Part shown: in pieces, positions 8,323 to 18,700 of the stretch
How positions within the stretch are numbered: position 1 is the first letter of the stretch
How the letters are laid out: every line of letters begins with the position of its first letter
Assembly (NCBI RefSeq): GCF_900115775.1
Contig: NZ_FOXS01000004.1
Coordinates: 451,220 to 515,219, forward strand
Source of the DNA: Hymenobacter arizonensis
GTDB taxonomy: Bacteria; Bacteroidota; Bacteroidia; Cytophagales; Hymenobacteraceae
Reading direction: 5' to 3'
DNA: 64,000 nucleotides
Translations under genes and position numbers: made by a program
Notes under the pieces: model-generated
Told to the model about the DNA's origin: nothing
The model's database searches: none
What the model saw: the letters and a program-made list of their open reading frames with translations, nothing else

Positions 8323-8664
8323 CTATTCCTCGTCGCGGCCGTGCACCTGCGCCGGGGGAGAGGTAGCCTCTACCGCCGTAAAGCTTTCCAATATCTTATA
8401 AGTGTGCTCGGCCCCTTTGGGCACTACCCACGAATTACCAGGCTCCAGAATAACGACCTGGCCGGCCAAGTGCAGCTCGGCGCGGCCGCTGAGCACGTAG
8501 CCCACGGTTTCATAAGCACGGGCCGCCGATTCTTTGGGCTCGCTGGGCTGCTCGTTCTCCCACATGCGCATGGCCACGTGCTTGCCGGAGGCCAGGTACT
8601 TTTCGCCGTCTTGGCCCTTGGGCGAGAAGCGTGAATCAACTTTGGTGATGGTGGTATCTGACAT
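8323..8664 (-). CDS. Small cupin-domain protein
   Basis: The protein has 113 residues and is a single cupin barrel: ARAYETVGYVLSGRAELHL gives the first cupin motif and PGNSWVVPKGAEHTYKI the second. The first motif lacks the usual two histidines (it reads YETVGYVLSG), while the second keeps a His near residue 87, so metal binding is doubtful. It may bind a small ligand or act in detoxification. It is on the same strand as the aldo/keto reductase and 99 bp upstream of it, possibly co-transcribed despite the hairpin between them. No function is assigned. Confidence 0.75.
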   Translation of the reverse strand: MSDTTITKVDSRFSPKGQDGEKYLASGKHVAMRMWENEQPSEPKESAARAYETVGYVLSGRAELHLAGQVVILEPGNSWVVPKGAEHTYKILESFTAVEATSPPAQVHGRDEE

Positions 8665-8844
8665 AGTATTAATTGGAAAGAAAGGAAAGAGGTGTTTTCT
8701 TGCCCGAATTCCAACTCGAAAGTCACAACCCGGTGCGTAAGCTAAACGGCTGATTTGTCCCCGCCGTTGTCCTTTCGCGTCGAAACCTTAGGTCGCTCAG
8801 CCGGTTGCAATCCCCGGTTCTTTCCACTCCTTTTTTCTGTCGCC

Positions 8845-9678
8845 GTGCTTACTTCTTCCTTTGCTGCCGAACTGGCTCGGGCGCATGCCTCCGTGCCCGA
8901 TGCCTTGCCCGGCGCCGCTTTTTGCGCTCTGGCCGATGGCCTCCTGGCCCTGCTCTTCCCCCAGCGGGCCGAGCGGCCCCTCCTCACCGCCGACGCCGTT
9001 GCGGCCGAACTGTACCACTTCCGGTCCGAGCTAGCAGCGCTGCTGGCGCTGGTGCCCGCCTTGCCGGCGCCCGCGCCCGCCCTGGCCGATGAATTCACGG
9101 CCCAACTGCCTGCCCTGCGCACGGCCCTGCTGCGCGACGCCAGCGCCATTCTGGCCAGCGACCCCGCCGCTCAGGGCCTGGGCGAAATCATTACTTCCTA
9201 TCCCGGCTTCTACGCCACGGCGCTGCACCGGCTGGCGCACGCCTTGCACCAGCGCGGCCTGCCCCGCCTCCCGCGCCTGCTGAGTGAGTACGCCCACCAG
9301 CGCACCGGCATCGATATTCACCCCGGCGCGCAAATCGGCGCTTCTTTCTGCATCGACCACGGCACGGGCCTCGTCATCGGCGAAACGGCCATCATTGGGG
9401 CCAATGTGCAGATTTACCAGGGCGTTACCTTGGGTGCCCTCAGCGTCACCAAGGGTCTCCAAGGCACCAAGCGCCACCCCACCATCGAAGACCATGTGGT
9501 GATATATGCCGGAGCTACTATCTTGGGCGGCAGCACGGTAGTAGGCACCCGCAGCATCATCGGCGGCAACGTGTGGCTCACCGAAAGCGTACCCTCGCAC
9601 TCTCGCGTCTACCACCGCGCCCACATCCAGATTTCCCGCAACGAAGACCCCGCCGCCGAGCTAGTCTTTTCCATTTAA
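8845..9678 (+). CDS. cysE: Serine O-acetyltransferase
   Basis: The protein makes O-acetylserine from serine and acetyl-CoA, the first step of cysteine synthesis. The open frame reaches back to a TTG at 8755, but its first 30 residues are proline and phenylalanine-rich and not family-like. I chose the GTG at 8845, giving LTSSFAAELARAH as the start and 277 residues, close to other Bacteroidota CysE. An N-terminal helical domain precedes a left-handed beta-helix of hexapeptide repeats from about residue 150 (GIDIHPGAQIG, IDHGTGLVIGETAIIG), with the catalytic His in IDHGTG. The cysteine synthase follows 116 bp downstream on the same strand, so the two form a functional pair. Confidence 0.9.
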   Translation: MLTSSFAAELARAHASVPDALPGAAFCALADGLLALLFPQRAERPLLTADAVAAELYHFRSELAALLALVPALPAPAPALADEFTAQLPALRTALLRDASAILASDPAAQGLGEIITSYPGFYATALHRLAHALHQRGLPRLPRLLSEYAHQRTGIDIHPGAQIGASFCIDHGTGLVIGETAIIGANVQIYQGVTLGALSVTKGLQGTKRHPTIEDHVVIYAGATILGGSTVVGTRSIIGGNVWLTESVPSHSRVYHRAHIQISRNEDPAAELVFSI

Positions 9679-9687
9679 ACGCAAGCG

Positions 9688-9767
9688 GTGAGTTAGCGAA
9701 TCAATGATTCAGTGACTGCTGGTAGTTCCGAACACTGAATCACCGTTTCACTAATTCGTTAACTCAC
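9688..9767. repeat. Imperfect inverted repeat between cysE and cysK
   Basis: GTGAGTTAGCGAAT at 9688 pairs with ATTCGTTAACTCAC ending at 9767, and TGATTCAGTG pairs with CACTGAATCA inside. It fills the whole cysE-cysK gap. It may be an RNA hairpin that tunes expression of the second gene, or a decayed palindromic repeat. Confidence 0.6.
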
Positions 9768-9794
9768 TAAATCATTAATCAACATCCCGAATCA

Positions 9795-10718
9795 ATGAAA
9801 GCCAATACCATCCTCGATACCATCGGCAACACCCCGCTGGTGCGCCTCAATCGAATTTTTGCCGAAACCCGCCCCGATGTGGAAGTATGGGTGAAGCTGG
9901 AGCGGGCCAACCCCGGCGGTTCCATCAAGGACCGAATTGCCCTGTCCATGATTGTGCAGGCTGAGAAGGACGGTATTCTCACCAAAGACAGCCTCATTGT
10001 GGAGCCTACTTCCGGCAACACTGGCGTGGGCCTAGCCCTGGTAGCCGCCGTGAAAGGTTACAAGCTCACCCTCGTAATGCCCGAGAGCATGACCATCGAG
10101 CGCCGCCGCCTCATGGCCGCCTACGGCGCCAACCTGGAGCTCACCCCCCGCGAAAAAGGCATGAAAGGCGCCATCGAGCGCGCCCAGGACATTGTGGCCG
10201 CCACGCCCGGCGCCTGGATGCCCATGCAGTTCTCCAACCCCGCCAACCTGCAAATCCACGCCGAAACCACGGCTCAGGAAATTCTGCGCGACGCACCTGA
10301 AGGCTTCGATTTTCACATCACCGGCGTGGGCACCGGCGGCCACATCACCGCCGTAACCGAGGTGCTCAAGCCGCTATTCCCCAACATGAAAACCTTCGCT
10401 GTCGAGCCGGAGGCCTCGCCGGTTATCAGCGGTGGCGCCCCTGGGCCGCACCCCATCCAAGGCATCGGAGCCGGCTTCATTCCCGAAAACCTGCACACCA
10501 ACATCCTCGACGGCACCATTCAGGTATCGCACCTCGACGCCTACGAAATGACCCGTCGCGCAGCCCGCGAGGAAGGGTTGTTCATCGGGGTTTCCTCCGG
10601 CGCCTCGCTGGCGGCCATTGCCAAAAAGCTGCCTGAAGTGCCCGAAGGCAGCCGCATCCTCACCTTCTGCTACGACACCGGCGAGCGGTACCTGTCGGTA
10701 GAAGGGTTGTTTGTGTAA
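9795..10718 (+). CDS. cysK: Cysteine synthase (O-acetylserine sulfhydrylase), PLP enzyme
   Basis: The protein has 307 residues with the fold-type II PLP architecture. GNTPLVRLNRI lies at the N-terminus, GGSIKDRIAL near residue 42 holds the PLP lysine, TSGNTGVGLA near 70 binds the substrate and PLP phosphate, GTGGHITAV near 178 and SSGASLAAI near 265 complete the cofactor site. It joins O-acetylserine and sulfide to give cysteine, downstream of the CysE product. A perfect hairpin follows at 10805. CysM-type enzymes are similar; the assignment to A-type is from general likeness only. Confidence 0.93.
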   Translation: MKANTILDTIGNTPLVRLNRIFAETRPDVEVWVKLERANPGGSIKDRIALSMIVQAEKDGILTKDSLIVEPTSGNTGVGLALVAAVKGYKLTLVMPESMTIERRRLMAAYGANLELTPREKGMKGAIERAQDIVAATPGAWMPMQFSNPANLQIHAETTAQEILRDAPEGFDFHITGVGTGGHITAVTEVLKPLFPNMKTFAVEPEASPVISGGAPGPHPIQGIGAGFIPENLHTNILDGTIQVSHLDAYEMTRRAAREEGLFIGVSSGASLAAIAKKLPEVPEGSRILTFCYDTGERYLSVEGLFV

Positions 10719-10804
10719 GCACACCCCAAAAGCAAAGCGGTAGATAGCCAAGCTACTATAGCAGCACTTGGCTACCTACAGCCAGCGGGAGCACCCATAG
10801 CCTA

Positions 10805-10846
10805 AAACAAAAAGCCCGACCAGTGAACTGGTCGGGCTTTTTGTTT
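10805..10846. terminator. Bidirectional intrinsic terminator
   Basis: A perfect 20-bp stem (10805-10824 with 10827-10846) has a GC-rich core AGCCCGACCAGT, flanked by A and T runs on either side. It serves both cysK on the plus strand and the tRNA on the minus strand, which lies just beyond. Confidence 0.9.
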
Positions 10847-10860
10847 ATTCACATCTTCAG

Positions 10861-10934
<74 letters not shown>

Positions 10935-11063
10935 GAGTTTGTGCTTAACCGCCGCGCCTATTGCGTTTTGGTTCGACAAAAGTACGGCCGGTTTGCGGTT
11001 TGGCAAGTCCACAACTCAGTTTTTTTGAGCAAACAATGCAAGGCTCAAAGAATCAGCCACAAA

Positions 11064-11095
11064 AAAGAGGGCCGGAAGAAATTCCGGCCCTCTTT
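11064..11095. terminator. Terminator of the first TonB-dependent receptor
   Basis: A perfect 14-bp stem, AAAGAGGGCCGGAA with TTCCGGCCCTCTTT, encloses a four-base loop and lies 24 bp after the receptor stop codon. On the minus strand it runs into a T-rich tract. Confidence 0.85.
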
Positions 11096-11118
11096 AGAGC
11101 TCCGCTAAGCAGAAAAGC

Positions 11119-14100
11119 TTAGTTGAAGATGTAGCGAATGCCTACCTGGGCCTGCCAGCGCGAGCCTAGTCCACCAGTATCACGACGGAAAGTATCGGTC
11201 AGTTTCACACCCGGTGTAACGGTGCCATCACTGGCGCGCGAGGGAGCCGTCAAATAGGGGAAAGTGAAGTTCGGGCGGGCGCTCTGGTCGTACCCCACAA
11301 AAGTGAGCGGGTTCGAAACATTGGGCGTCCGGAAGGTGCCCCAGTTGCTGTTCAGCAGGTTGCCAATATTGAATACGTCGATGCTGAACTGCAGAGTGTT
11401 TCTGTTTTCACCAAGGTCGGTGAAGATGTCTTGCAGCAAGCGCAAGTCCAAGCGGTTCTGCCAAGGCCGAACGGCACCGTTACGCTCGGCGTATTCGCCG
11501 CGGCGCTTGCGGAGGTAATCGTCCTGGTTGATATAATTGTTGAGGTCGTTCCACTGCTCAGATGCTGAGTAAATGCCACCGCCTTGAGCCGCAGGAATAC
11601 TAATGTCGCGCAGGGCAATCTCGCTCTGGTTTCGAGGCACGTACATCAGGTCGTTGCCCGAACCGCCCGAGCCGTCGCCGTTCATGTCGCCGGCGTAGGT
11701 ATACGAGAAGCGGCCGGCAGGCGCAGCTTCGTAGAACATGGAGATAGTAGTAGCCAAGTGGTTAATGTACTCCCGGCGGTACGATACTGAACCAATGAAG
11801 CGGTGCTGCTGCAAGAAGTTGGTATAGCTCAATACGTTGGCATTTGGGTCGCCTGAAGCCGGGCGGTCACGCCAGTTGGTCTGGGCGATGGTGCCGCCGT
11901 CGTTCACGCTGCGAGCATCGGTATAAGTGTACGCCACACTGGCGTACAGCCCGCTGCTGAAGGACTTTTGCAGCTGGCCCGTTACCGAGTAAGAATAACC
12001 TTTGTTGGTGTTCTTCATCAGAATGGCATCGGTAATCACCGGATTGGCAGACGATGCACCGCCTTGGCCGTTGTAGATGCGGTTGTTGCCAATCAGGCTG
12101 GGCTGCGTGTTAGGTGCCGTGCCCACGGGGGCAGTGGTATAAAGCCCAGCGTTAGCACCCGTCGTATTTATCGCACCAAAGGTGTAGAAGATAGGGCGGT
12201 TGTCGGCGCCATTGGCCCGACCAATGGAATTAGGCAGGTTGACATTCTCGAAATAAACTGCGTTGAGGTCTTTGGTATAGAGCGCCTCAATCGTGGCAAT
12301 AACACCACCAGCAATTTCCTGGTCTACAGCAATATTGGTACGCCATACCTGCGGAAACTTGAAGTCGCGAGCTGTTACAGCCAAGTTGTACTGCGTGTTA
12401 GCTGCTGCACCACTGGGGCGGTAGCGGTCTACATTGGGGTCGAAGTAGTTGCCCACGGTGCCGTCCGGGTTAGTAGCCGTAGCCACTTGCGCACCGCCCC
12501 GGTTAAAAGAACCGAACTGCACCCCGTTGTTGCCGGCCTGGTTCGAGAGCCACACGAAGGGAATGCGACCCGTGAAAATGCCCGTACCACCCCGCAATTG
12601 GGTCTTGCGGTCATCGTTTACGTCCCAGTTGACACCCACGCGAGGCGACAGCAGCACTGCACGGTCAGGGAGTTTATTGGTTTCCAACTTTACCCCGTCA
12701 CGGAAGCTGAGGTTTGCAGCGTTCTCATTGCGGGCAATATCCGAGTAGATAACCGGCAAGTCGCCGCGCAAGCCTACCGTTACCCGCAAGTTGCTACGGG
12801 GGCTCCATTCATCCTGGGCGTACAGGCCAAACTGAGCGGCTTTGGTTTCAGCAAACGGGAACGAACCATCGGGCAGTGCCGAATACGACAATTGGTAGCG
12901 CTGTGGAAAAGCCAGTGTGCCGGTCGTGTTGGCTACTGGGTTGCCGTTGGCGTCGCGGGTGTAGCCGAGCGGCCCTGCCTGGGTGCGGGCAGCGGCGTAG
13001 AAGTCATCAAGGCCGTTAAAGGCAAATGCGCCGTAGTAGTTAGGCGAGAAGCCGTTGGTAAACTTATAAAATTCGTTGTAAGTGCCCACCGTTACGTTGT
13101 GCTTGCCCAGAAAAGCAGTGAAGTTGTCACCAATCTGGTACACGTCGGAATTCAATACGTTGAAGGCCGAGAAAGGCTCGTAGCCGAATGTGGTAAAGCT
13201 ATTAGTGGCGTTAACCGTGCCACCGGCTGCCGTACGGTTCGTGGACGTGCCAATGTCAACAAGCGGGAACGACCCTCCGCCGGGGCTTTCGCGGAAGTCG
13301 CGGAAGGCCGAGTAGCCCGCCGTGAAGTTGTTCGCAAAACGGCTGCTGAAGGTGCTGTTCAACTCAGCAATCACCGAGTTGAGGTTGTTATTGATGGTGT
13401 AGTAAGATGAAAAGAAGGGCAAGCCAAACTGCGATTGCGACCGGCCAATGTTAGCTGGCCCAATGGCACCCGAGCCACTTGGCGGTACGTCACGGTACGA
13501 ATTCAGGTAGTTGTACTTGAGGCTGAGGCGGTGATTGGAGGTAATGTTCCAGTCAAGCTTGGCCGTGGCCTTGCGGCTGAAGGTGCGCAGGTCGTAGTTC
13601 TCGTAAGCGCCGGGGTCGTAGCCGTAGTTTGTTACCAGGAAGCTCCGAAGAATATCCAGGTCGCGCGCAGCAGCAGCCGAAGTAGTGGAGTTGGGGCCGG
13701 GAGCGGGGGCTCCGGCACGATTAGCGCTGAAGTTGCCCGTTGGTGGGTCCACGCGCGTTTCTTGCTCCCCGTTGATAAAGAAGAACAGTTTGTCTTTGAT
13801 GATGGGCCCGCCTAACCGGAAGCCGTAGTTTTTCAGGTTGAAATTGGGGTAATCCTGTTTGAAATCACCCACTTTGTTGCCCACAAAATTCTGGTTGCGG
13901 TAGAAGCCATAAATTGAAGCACTTACTTTGTTAGTGCCGCTGCGCGTTACCGCGTTGATGCCGGCTCCCGTGAAAGCGCCCTGACGAACGTCGAAGGGAG
14001 CGATGCTCACCTGAATCTGGTCAATGGCATCAAGAGAGATGGGCTGAGCGTTGGCCTGGCCGCCTACCGTCGACGACAGACCGAAGGAGTTGTTAAAAAT

Positions 14101-14664
14101 CGCTCCGTCAATGGTAATGTTATTGTAGCTGCCACTGCGTCCACCAAAACTCTGGCCATTGGCCTGCGGTGTCAGACGCGTGAAGTCATCAAACGAACGG
14201 CTGATGGTGGGCAGGCGCTCAATCTGCTCGCGCTGCACGGTGGTAGCGGCACCGGTGCGACCGGCGTTCATCACCGGGTCGCGGCGGCCGCTCACGGTCA
14301 CTTCCGACAGTTCGGTGGTGGCGTCGCTCAGCTTCTGGTCAAAACGCAGGTTCTGGCCCAGGGAGAGGTTCAAGCCTTCCCGCACTAAATCCTGAAAGCC
14401 TACGAAAGTGACGCGGACGGTGTAGGGACCACCGACGCGCATGTTCTGAATGTTGAAGCGGCCGTCGGAGTTGGTTGGGGCCACGTACTGCGTATTGGTG
14501 GGCGTGTGAAGGGCGATTACCGTGGCCCCGGGCAAGCCTTCGCCTTTGCTATCCGTAATGACTCCACTCATAGCCGCCGTGGTCGTACCCTGGCTCCAGC
14601 CCAGGTGGGCAGCGAAGAGCAATAGGGCCACCAAAAAGAAATGGCGTAAATATAAACTGTTCAT
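11119..14664 (-). CDS. Oar-like TonB-dependent outer membrane receptor
   Basis: The protein has 1181 residues. A signal peptide (residues about 1-25, ending GWSQ) is followed by a carboxypeptidase-regulatory-like beta domain (about 28-110, MSGVITDSKGEGLPGATV... DGRFNIQNMRVGGPY), a plug domain (about 115-245, with PISLDAIDQIQVSIAPFDVRQG and INAVTRSGTN), and a beta barrel ending in ...QVGIRYIFN with the terminal Phe-Asn typical of outer membrane barrels. It belongs to the Oar/CarboxypepD_reg TonB-receptor group, not SusC, and has no SusD partner. Oar-type receptors are linked to protein secretion or adhesion in Myxococcus; the ligand here is unknown. A near-identical paralogue by its N-terminus lies upstream. 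It has its own promoter-like box and terminator. Confidence 0.9.
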   Translation of the reverse strand: MNSLYLRHFFLVALLLFAAHLGWSQGTTTAAMSGVITDSKGEGLPGATVIALHTPTNTQYVAPTNSDGRFNIQNMRVGGPYTVRVTFVGFQDLVREGLNLSLGQNLRFDQKLSDATTELSEVTVSGRRDPVMNAGRTGAATTVQREQIERLPTISRSFDDFTRLTPQANGQSFGGRSGSYNNITIDGAIFNNSFGLSSTVGGQANAQPISLDAIDQIQVSIAPFDVRQGAFTGAGINAVTRSGTNKVSASIYGFYRNQNFVGNKVGDFKQDYPNFNLKNYGFRLGGPIIKDKLFFFINGEQETRVDPPTGNFSANRAGAPAPGPNSTTSAAAARDLDILRSFLVTNYGYDPGAYENYDLRTFSRKATAKLDWNITSNHRLSLKYNYLNSYRDVPPSGSGAIGPANIGRSQSQFGLPFFSSYYTINNNLNSVIAELNSTFSSRFANNFTAGYSAFRDFRESPGGGSFPLVDIGTSTNRTAAGGTVNATNSFTTFGYEPFSAFNVLNSDVYQIGDNFTAFLGKHNVTVGTYNEFYKFTNGFSPNYYGAFAFNGLDDFYAAARTQAGPLGYTRDANGNPVANTTGTLAFPQRYQLSYSALPDGSFPFAETKAAQFGLYAQDEWSPRSNLRVTVGLRGDLPVIYSDIARNENAANLSFRDGVKLETNKLPDRAVLLSPRVGVNWDVNDDRKTQLRGGTGIFTGRIPFVWLSNQAGNNGVQFGSFNRGGAQVATATNPDGTVGNYFDPNVDRYRPSGAAANTQYNLAVTARDFKFPQVWRTNIAVDQEIAGGVIATIEALYTKDLNAVYFENVNLPNSIGRANGADNRPIFYTFGAINTTGANAGLYTTAPVGTAPNTQPSLIGNNRIYNGQGGASSANPVITDAILMKNTNKGYSYSVTGQLQKSFSSGLYASVAYTYTDARSVNDGGTIAQTNWRDRPASGDPNANVLSYTNFLQQHRFIGSVSYRREYINHLATTISMFYEAAPAGRFSYTYAGDMNGDGSGGSGNDLMYVPRNQSEIALRDISIPAAQGGGIYSASEQWNDLNNYINQDDYLRKRRGEYAERNGAVRPWQNRLDLRLLQDIFTDLGENRNTLQFSIDVFNIGNLLNSNWGTFRTPNVSNPLTFVGYDQSARPNFTFPYLTAPSRASDGTVTPGVKLTDTFRRDTGGLGSRWQAQVGIRYIFN

Positions 14665-14708
14665 ATATAGGTTGTTGTTGGGGAAAATGAGCTTATTTAA
14701 ATTCTCCG

Positions 14709-14716
14709 CAAAGGTA
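14709..14716 (-). promoter_or_regulatory. -7 box candidate for the first receptor
   Basis: TACCTTTG on the minus strand, 45 bp before the start codon, fits TAnnTTTG. The same octamer lies at nearly the same distance (45 bp) before the paralogous receptor at 19073, which makes both more credible. Confidence 0.5.
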
Positions 14717-14885
14717 CCGTTGTGAGCAGGGGTGCAGTATTACCACAACTTTACCATTTCAAGGATTAATTATGATTTAAGATTGTCTTGAATTTCGGAA
14801 AAAAATCATAAAATTTTTTAATTACTTAGGGAAGCGAACACCCGAAAGCAGCTTTAACCAGTGTGTCGACATATAAGGGCATAAA

Positions 14886-14917
14886 AAAACCGGCTGGAGA
14901 ACCCTCCAGCCGGTTTT
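14886..14917. terminator. Terminator of the DUF4397 lipoprotein gene
   Basis: The 14-bp stem AAAACCGGCTGGAG/CTCCAGCCGGTTTT has a four-base loop and lies 20 bp after the lipoprotein stop codon on the minus strand, followed by a T run. Confidence 0.88.
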
Positions 14918-14936
14918 GATTCAAAGCTATGTCGAC

Positions 14937-15764
14937 TTAGTTATGAAGTACGGTCGAAATGCCTAGTGGCGTGGCACTGTTACCCGCAATTCCTCGCGTG
15001 TACACAGTGTAGAATTTTCCAGACTCGAATGTTACTGCCTGTGTAGTTCCAGCAAGTATAGTAGTGGCATTGCTGCGAACATCAAGAGTATAAACTCCAG
15101 CCGCCACCTCAGTGAAGTTAGCAAAGTTCGTCGTTACAGGCGGCGTAGCGTTCGTAACATTGTTGATAGCCCGATAAGCCCGGAAGGGTACTGCCGAGAA
15201 CAACGAAGTAGGCAAGGCTGGGTTCCCGACGTTGAAAATGCCGTAGGAGGTATTGCCACCCGTGGCTGTTGGTGCCAAGTTCACAAAGCGAATGCGTGCA
15301 CGACCGGTAGCAGGTACAGGAGTAAAGTTATCTACCAATGCTACGGTACGCACCCCACCTAGGTCAGTGCCAGAAGCAACACGAACAGTCGGGTCCGTCA
15401 GAAAAATCGTAGTGTTACTGTTAGTAGAAAAGTTTAGTCGAGTCGCTATTTCCCGATTGTTGTTAGCTGCTGTGGAAAAAATCAACAAGCGTTGGCCCGC
15501 AGGAATATTAACGCGAACAACACTCAAATAAGGAAGAGCAGCGAATGTAAATGCAGTGGTAGGAGCTACGTTGTCAATGCTTACCAATTGTGCGGCGCCA
15601 GCACCGGGAGCAGCATTTACAACTTGATACCGGGCTTGGTCAGTAGACGGTGTTGCAATCGGAGTCGGCTCCGGGTATTTCGGCTCATCACAACCAACCA
15701 GAGCACCGGCTACCGAAGTAGCCAGTGTGAGTTTGGTGAAAAGCGAGGCAAAGGAAAATTTCAT
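14937..15764 (-). CDS. DUF4397-domain lipoprotein
   Basis: The protein has 275 residues. The start gives a lipoprotein signal MKFSFASLFTKLTLATSVAGALVGC (Cys 25). The rest is beta-rich with two similar halves (RYQVVNAAPGAGAAQLVSIDN near 47 and RIRFVNLAPTATGGNTSYGI near 160), the pattern of DUF4397 proteins, found as lipoproteins in Bacteroidota. The function of the family is not known. It lies between two TonB-dependent receptors on the same strand, 33 bp after the upstream receptor, so it is probably the lipoprotein partner made with that receptor. AT content is higher than in the flanking metabolic genes. Confidence 0.8.
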   Translation of the reverse strand: MKFSFASLFTKLTLATSVAGALVGCDEPKYPEPTPIATPSTDQARYQVVNAAPGAGAAQLVSIDNVAPTTAFTFAALPYLSVVRVNIPAGQRLLIFSTAANNNREIATRLNFSTNSNTTIFLTDPTVRVASGTDLGGVRTVALVDNFTPVPATGRARIRFVNLAPTATGGNTSYGIFNVGNPALPTSLFSAVPFRAYRAINNVTNATPPVTTNFANFTEVAAGVYTLDVRSNATTILAGTTQAVTFESGKFYTVYTRGIAGNSATPLGISTVLHN

Positions 15765-15797
15765 AAGAAGTTGCTATTAGCTAAACCTACTGACTGA

Positions 15798-18700
15798 TTA
15801 AAACAAGTAACGAGCGCCAAACTGGGCCTGCCAACGTGATGACAGCTGGCTAACCTGGTAAGCTTCGGTAGGAGTGGCCGAAGTACCAGTGCCGTAGCTG
15901 AACGTAGGACGACCACCGGTGCCCTCCAAGCCTTGGAAGCGCAGCAAGCCAAAGTTCTGGTTGGCTACGAAATAATCACGGCCCCAGTCGTTGTTCAGGA
16001 AATTGCCCACATTGGTAACGTCCAGCGTCAATTGCAACGTGTGCGTCTTGCTGCCAACCGTCATGAATATATCCTGCATTAAGCGCATATCGACGCGGTG
16101 CTGCCAAGGAGTGCGGGGAGCATTACGAGCTGCGTACTTGCCGCGGTTTTTGCTCAGGTAGGCGTCGTTCTCAATGAAAGAATTCAACTCATTCCATATC
16201 TGAGCCTGAGTGCGGCGGTCGTTTACGTTGTCCGTTACCAGCAAGATTTCATCCTGGCTGCGGGGGATGTAAATCAAGTCGTTTGAGCTGCCCGAAGGGT
16301 TGCCACCATCGTTGTTGATGTCGGTGCCGAAGTAGGTATAGGAGAAGGGCGTGCCCGACTGGCCATTGTAGAAGGCCGAAATCGTCGTAGCAAAGTTCTT
16401 GGCATACGCCTTACGGTAAGAGAACGAACCAAGCACACGGTGACGCAGGTCGAAGTTGGAATACGACAGCGGCAGGTTGTTAGGGCCGGATACGTGGGGG
16501 TTGAACTCCCAAGTCGACACAGCTACCGAGCTAGTGCCCGAATACAAGTCACGCGACTGACCGTAGTTGTAAGCGGCCGAGGCGAAGAGCCCACCATCAA
16601 AGGTCTTCTTCAATTCACCCGTTACGCTGTACTGGTACCCTTGGCTGGTATTCGTGAGGAGAATCACGTTGTTGAAGTCGCGGGTGTTGCGGAAACGGTT
16701 CGGGCTATTAGCGGGGGCGGGGGCGGGGGCGTTGCCAGCAGGGAATACCGGGCGGCCATCCCCTGGCAGCGTACCGGTTGCGTTTTTCAGGTTGATGTCC
16801 TGGGGCAGAACGTCGTTGAACGTTTTCGAGTAGATGCCTTCCACTGTCGCTACAATGCCCAGGGGCAAGCGGTAGTCTACGGCCAAATTGGTACGGAGTA
16901 GCTGCGGGTTGCGGAACTCTCTATCGGTTACGGCAATGCTACCTTTCGAAGCCCGGGCATCCAGACGCGAGATGGAGTCAGGAACAACAGTAGCCAGACG
17001 TGGAGCACCCGAGCCAGTGCGGTCGTAGCCGGCAAAGTCTACCCCAGTGCCGCCGTACTGGTTGGAAATCCATACGTAAGCAGGGCGGCCGGTGAAGATA
17101 CCAACGCCACCGCGCAGCTGCAGCGACTGGTCGCCGCGGGCATCCCAGTTGAAACCGAGGCGGGGCGACACTTGCACGCGCGACTTAGGCAGCCGGTCAG
17201 TCCGGACGTCGTAAGACGGGCCTTGTTCGTTAGAAATAGCAAAAGTGGAGTCAACAAGCTTGTTATAGGAAGGTTTGTTGAAGTAGAAAGGTACGTCCAG
17301 ACGCACACCAGCCGTCAAGCGGAGATTATCGGTCAGGTTGTACTCATCTTGGGCATACACGCCGAACTGGGCAGCACCGAAGTTAGCAGTGGGCTTGCCA
17401 CCGGGCAGCGCGTAGTTCTGGCGGTACCGGTAGTTGTTGATGTTGTTGCTGTTGGGAATGCCAACTCCGTTACGGAAGGTGGCTAGGTCTGGGAAGTCAT
17501 AACGACCGGCAGCATCGTTCACAAACAGGTTATCAAAACGGAAAATTTCGTTGTTGGTACCGAAGGTTAGCACGTGCTTACCGGCAAAAACGTTGAAGTT
17601 GTTCGTGATTTCGATGATGTCTTGGTCGAGACGGTTCTGCGTCGAGCTACGCTCCGAACCAGCCACTACCGTGTTGGCGCCGAAGTTGATGGTTACCGAC
17701 GGGAAAAGTGCGCCGTTGATAGCGCGAGCATCGCGAATGCGGGAGTAGCCCAGCAGCAGGTTGTTGGCGTAACGGTTGCCGAAGCGGCTCTTCAGTTCCA
17801 TTACTGTCGAGTTGGTCTTGCTTACAAAGCGGTAGCCGTTGTTACCGAAGCGAAAGTTTGTCTGGCTACGGTTGATGTTATCGTCCGAAGCATCAACGAA
17901 GTTGTGACGCAGAGTCAACTGGTGGTCTTGGCTAATGTTCCAGTCTAGACGAGCAAAAGCCTTATTTGAACGGGTTTCGGCGTTGATTTCGCCAAACGAA
18001 CCAGCATCATAGCCGTAACGGGTGCGCAGGATATTCGAAATTTCCTGAAGCTGGGTAGTGTTCACAAAGCTCACAATGTTGGAACCTGTTTCGTTAGCTC
18101 CGTCAACAACATTGGCTGGGCGGAACAACAGCGGAGCGGTACGACGGGTAATCTCACCGTTTACGAAGAAGAACAGCTTGTCCTTGATAACTGGACCACC
18201 AAGGCGGAAGCCAGTCTGGTAGTCAGAGAACTCAGCCAGTTTGGTGCGCTGACCGGTAGCAGGGTCAGGCGTAGGACTTTTGCCAGCAGTGTTCTGGTTG
18301 CGGCCGAAAACGAAGGCCGAGCCCGAAAATTCGTTGGTGCCCGAGCGAGTAACGGCGTTGATGCCACCGCCGCTGAAGCGGCCCTGACGTACGTCGTAAG
18401 GAGCAATTACAACCTGAAATTCCTGGATAGCGTCCAGCGAGATGGGCTGAGTTCCAGCCTGACCACCGGGCGTACCCGAGTTGCCCAAACCAAACAAGTC
18501 GTTGTTAGAAGCACCGTCAATCTGGATGTTGTTGAAACGACCATTGCGACCCGACAAAGAGTTGCCGTTGGCCTGAGGCGTCAAACGCGTGAAGTCCTGA
18601 AAGCTCCGCGAGATGGTGGGCAAGCGCTCAATCTGCTCGCGCTGCACCGTGGTGCTGGCGCCGGTGCGGCCGGCGTTCATCACCGGGTCGCGGCGGCCGC

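Noticed and set aside
11968..13410. A 480-codon plus-strand frame
   Set aside because: It lies fully antisense to the first TonB-dependent receptor and has a Val/Arg/Gly-rich shadow composition.
16705..16740. Short GGGGGC tandem repeat that could be a phase-variable tract
   Set aside because: The repeat unit is six bases and encodes Ala-Pro in frame, so slippage would not switch the gene off; it is only a short coding repeat.
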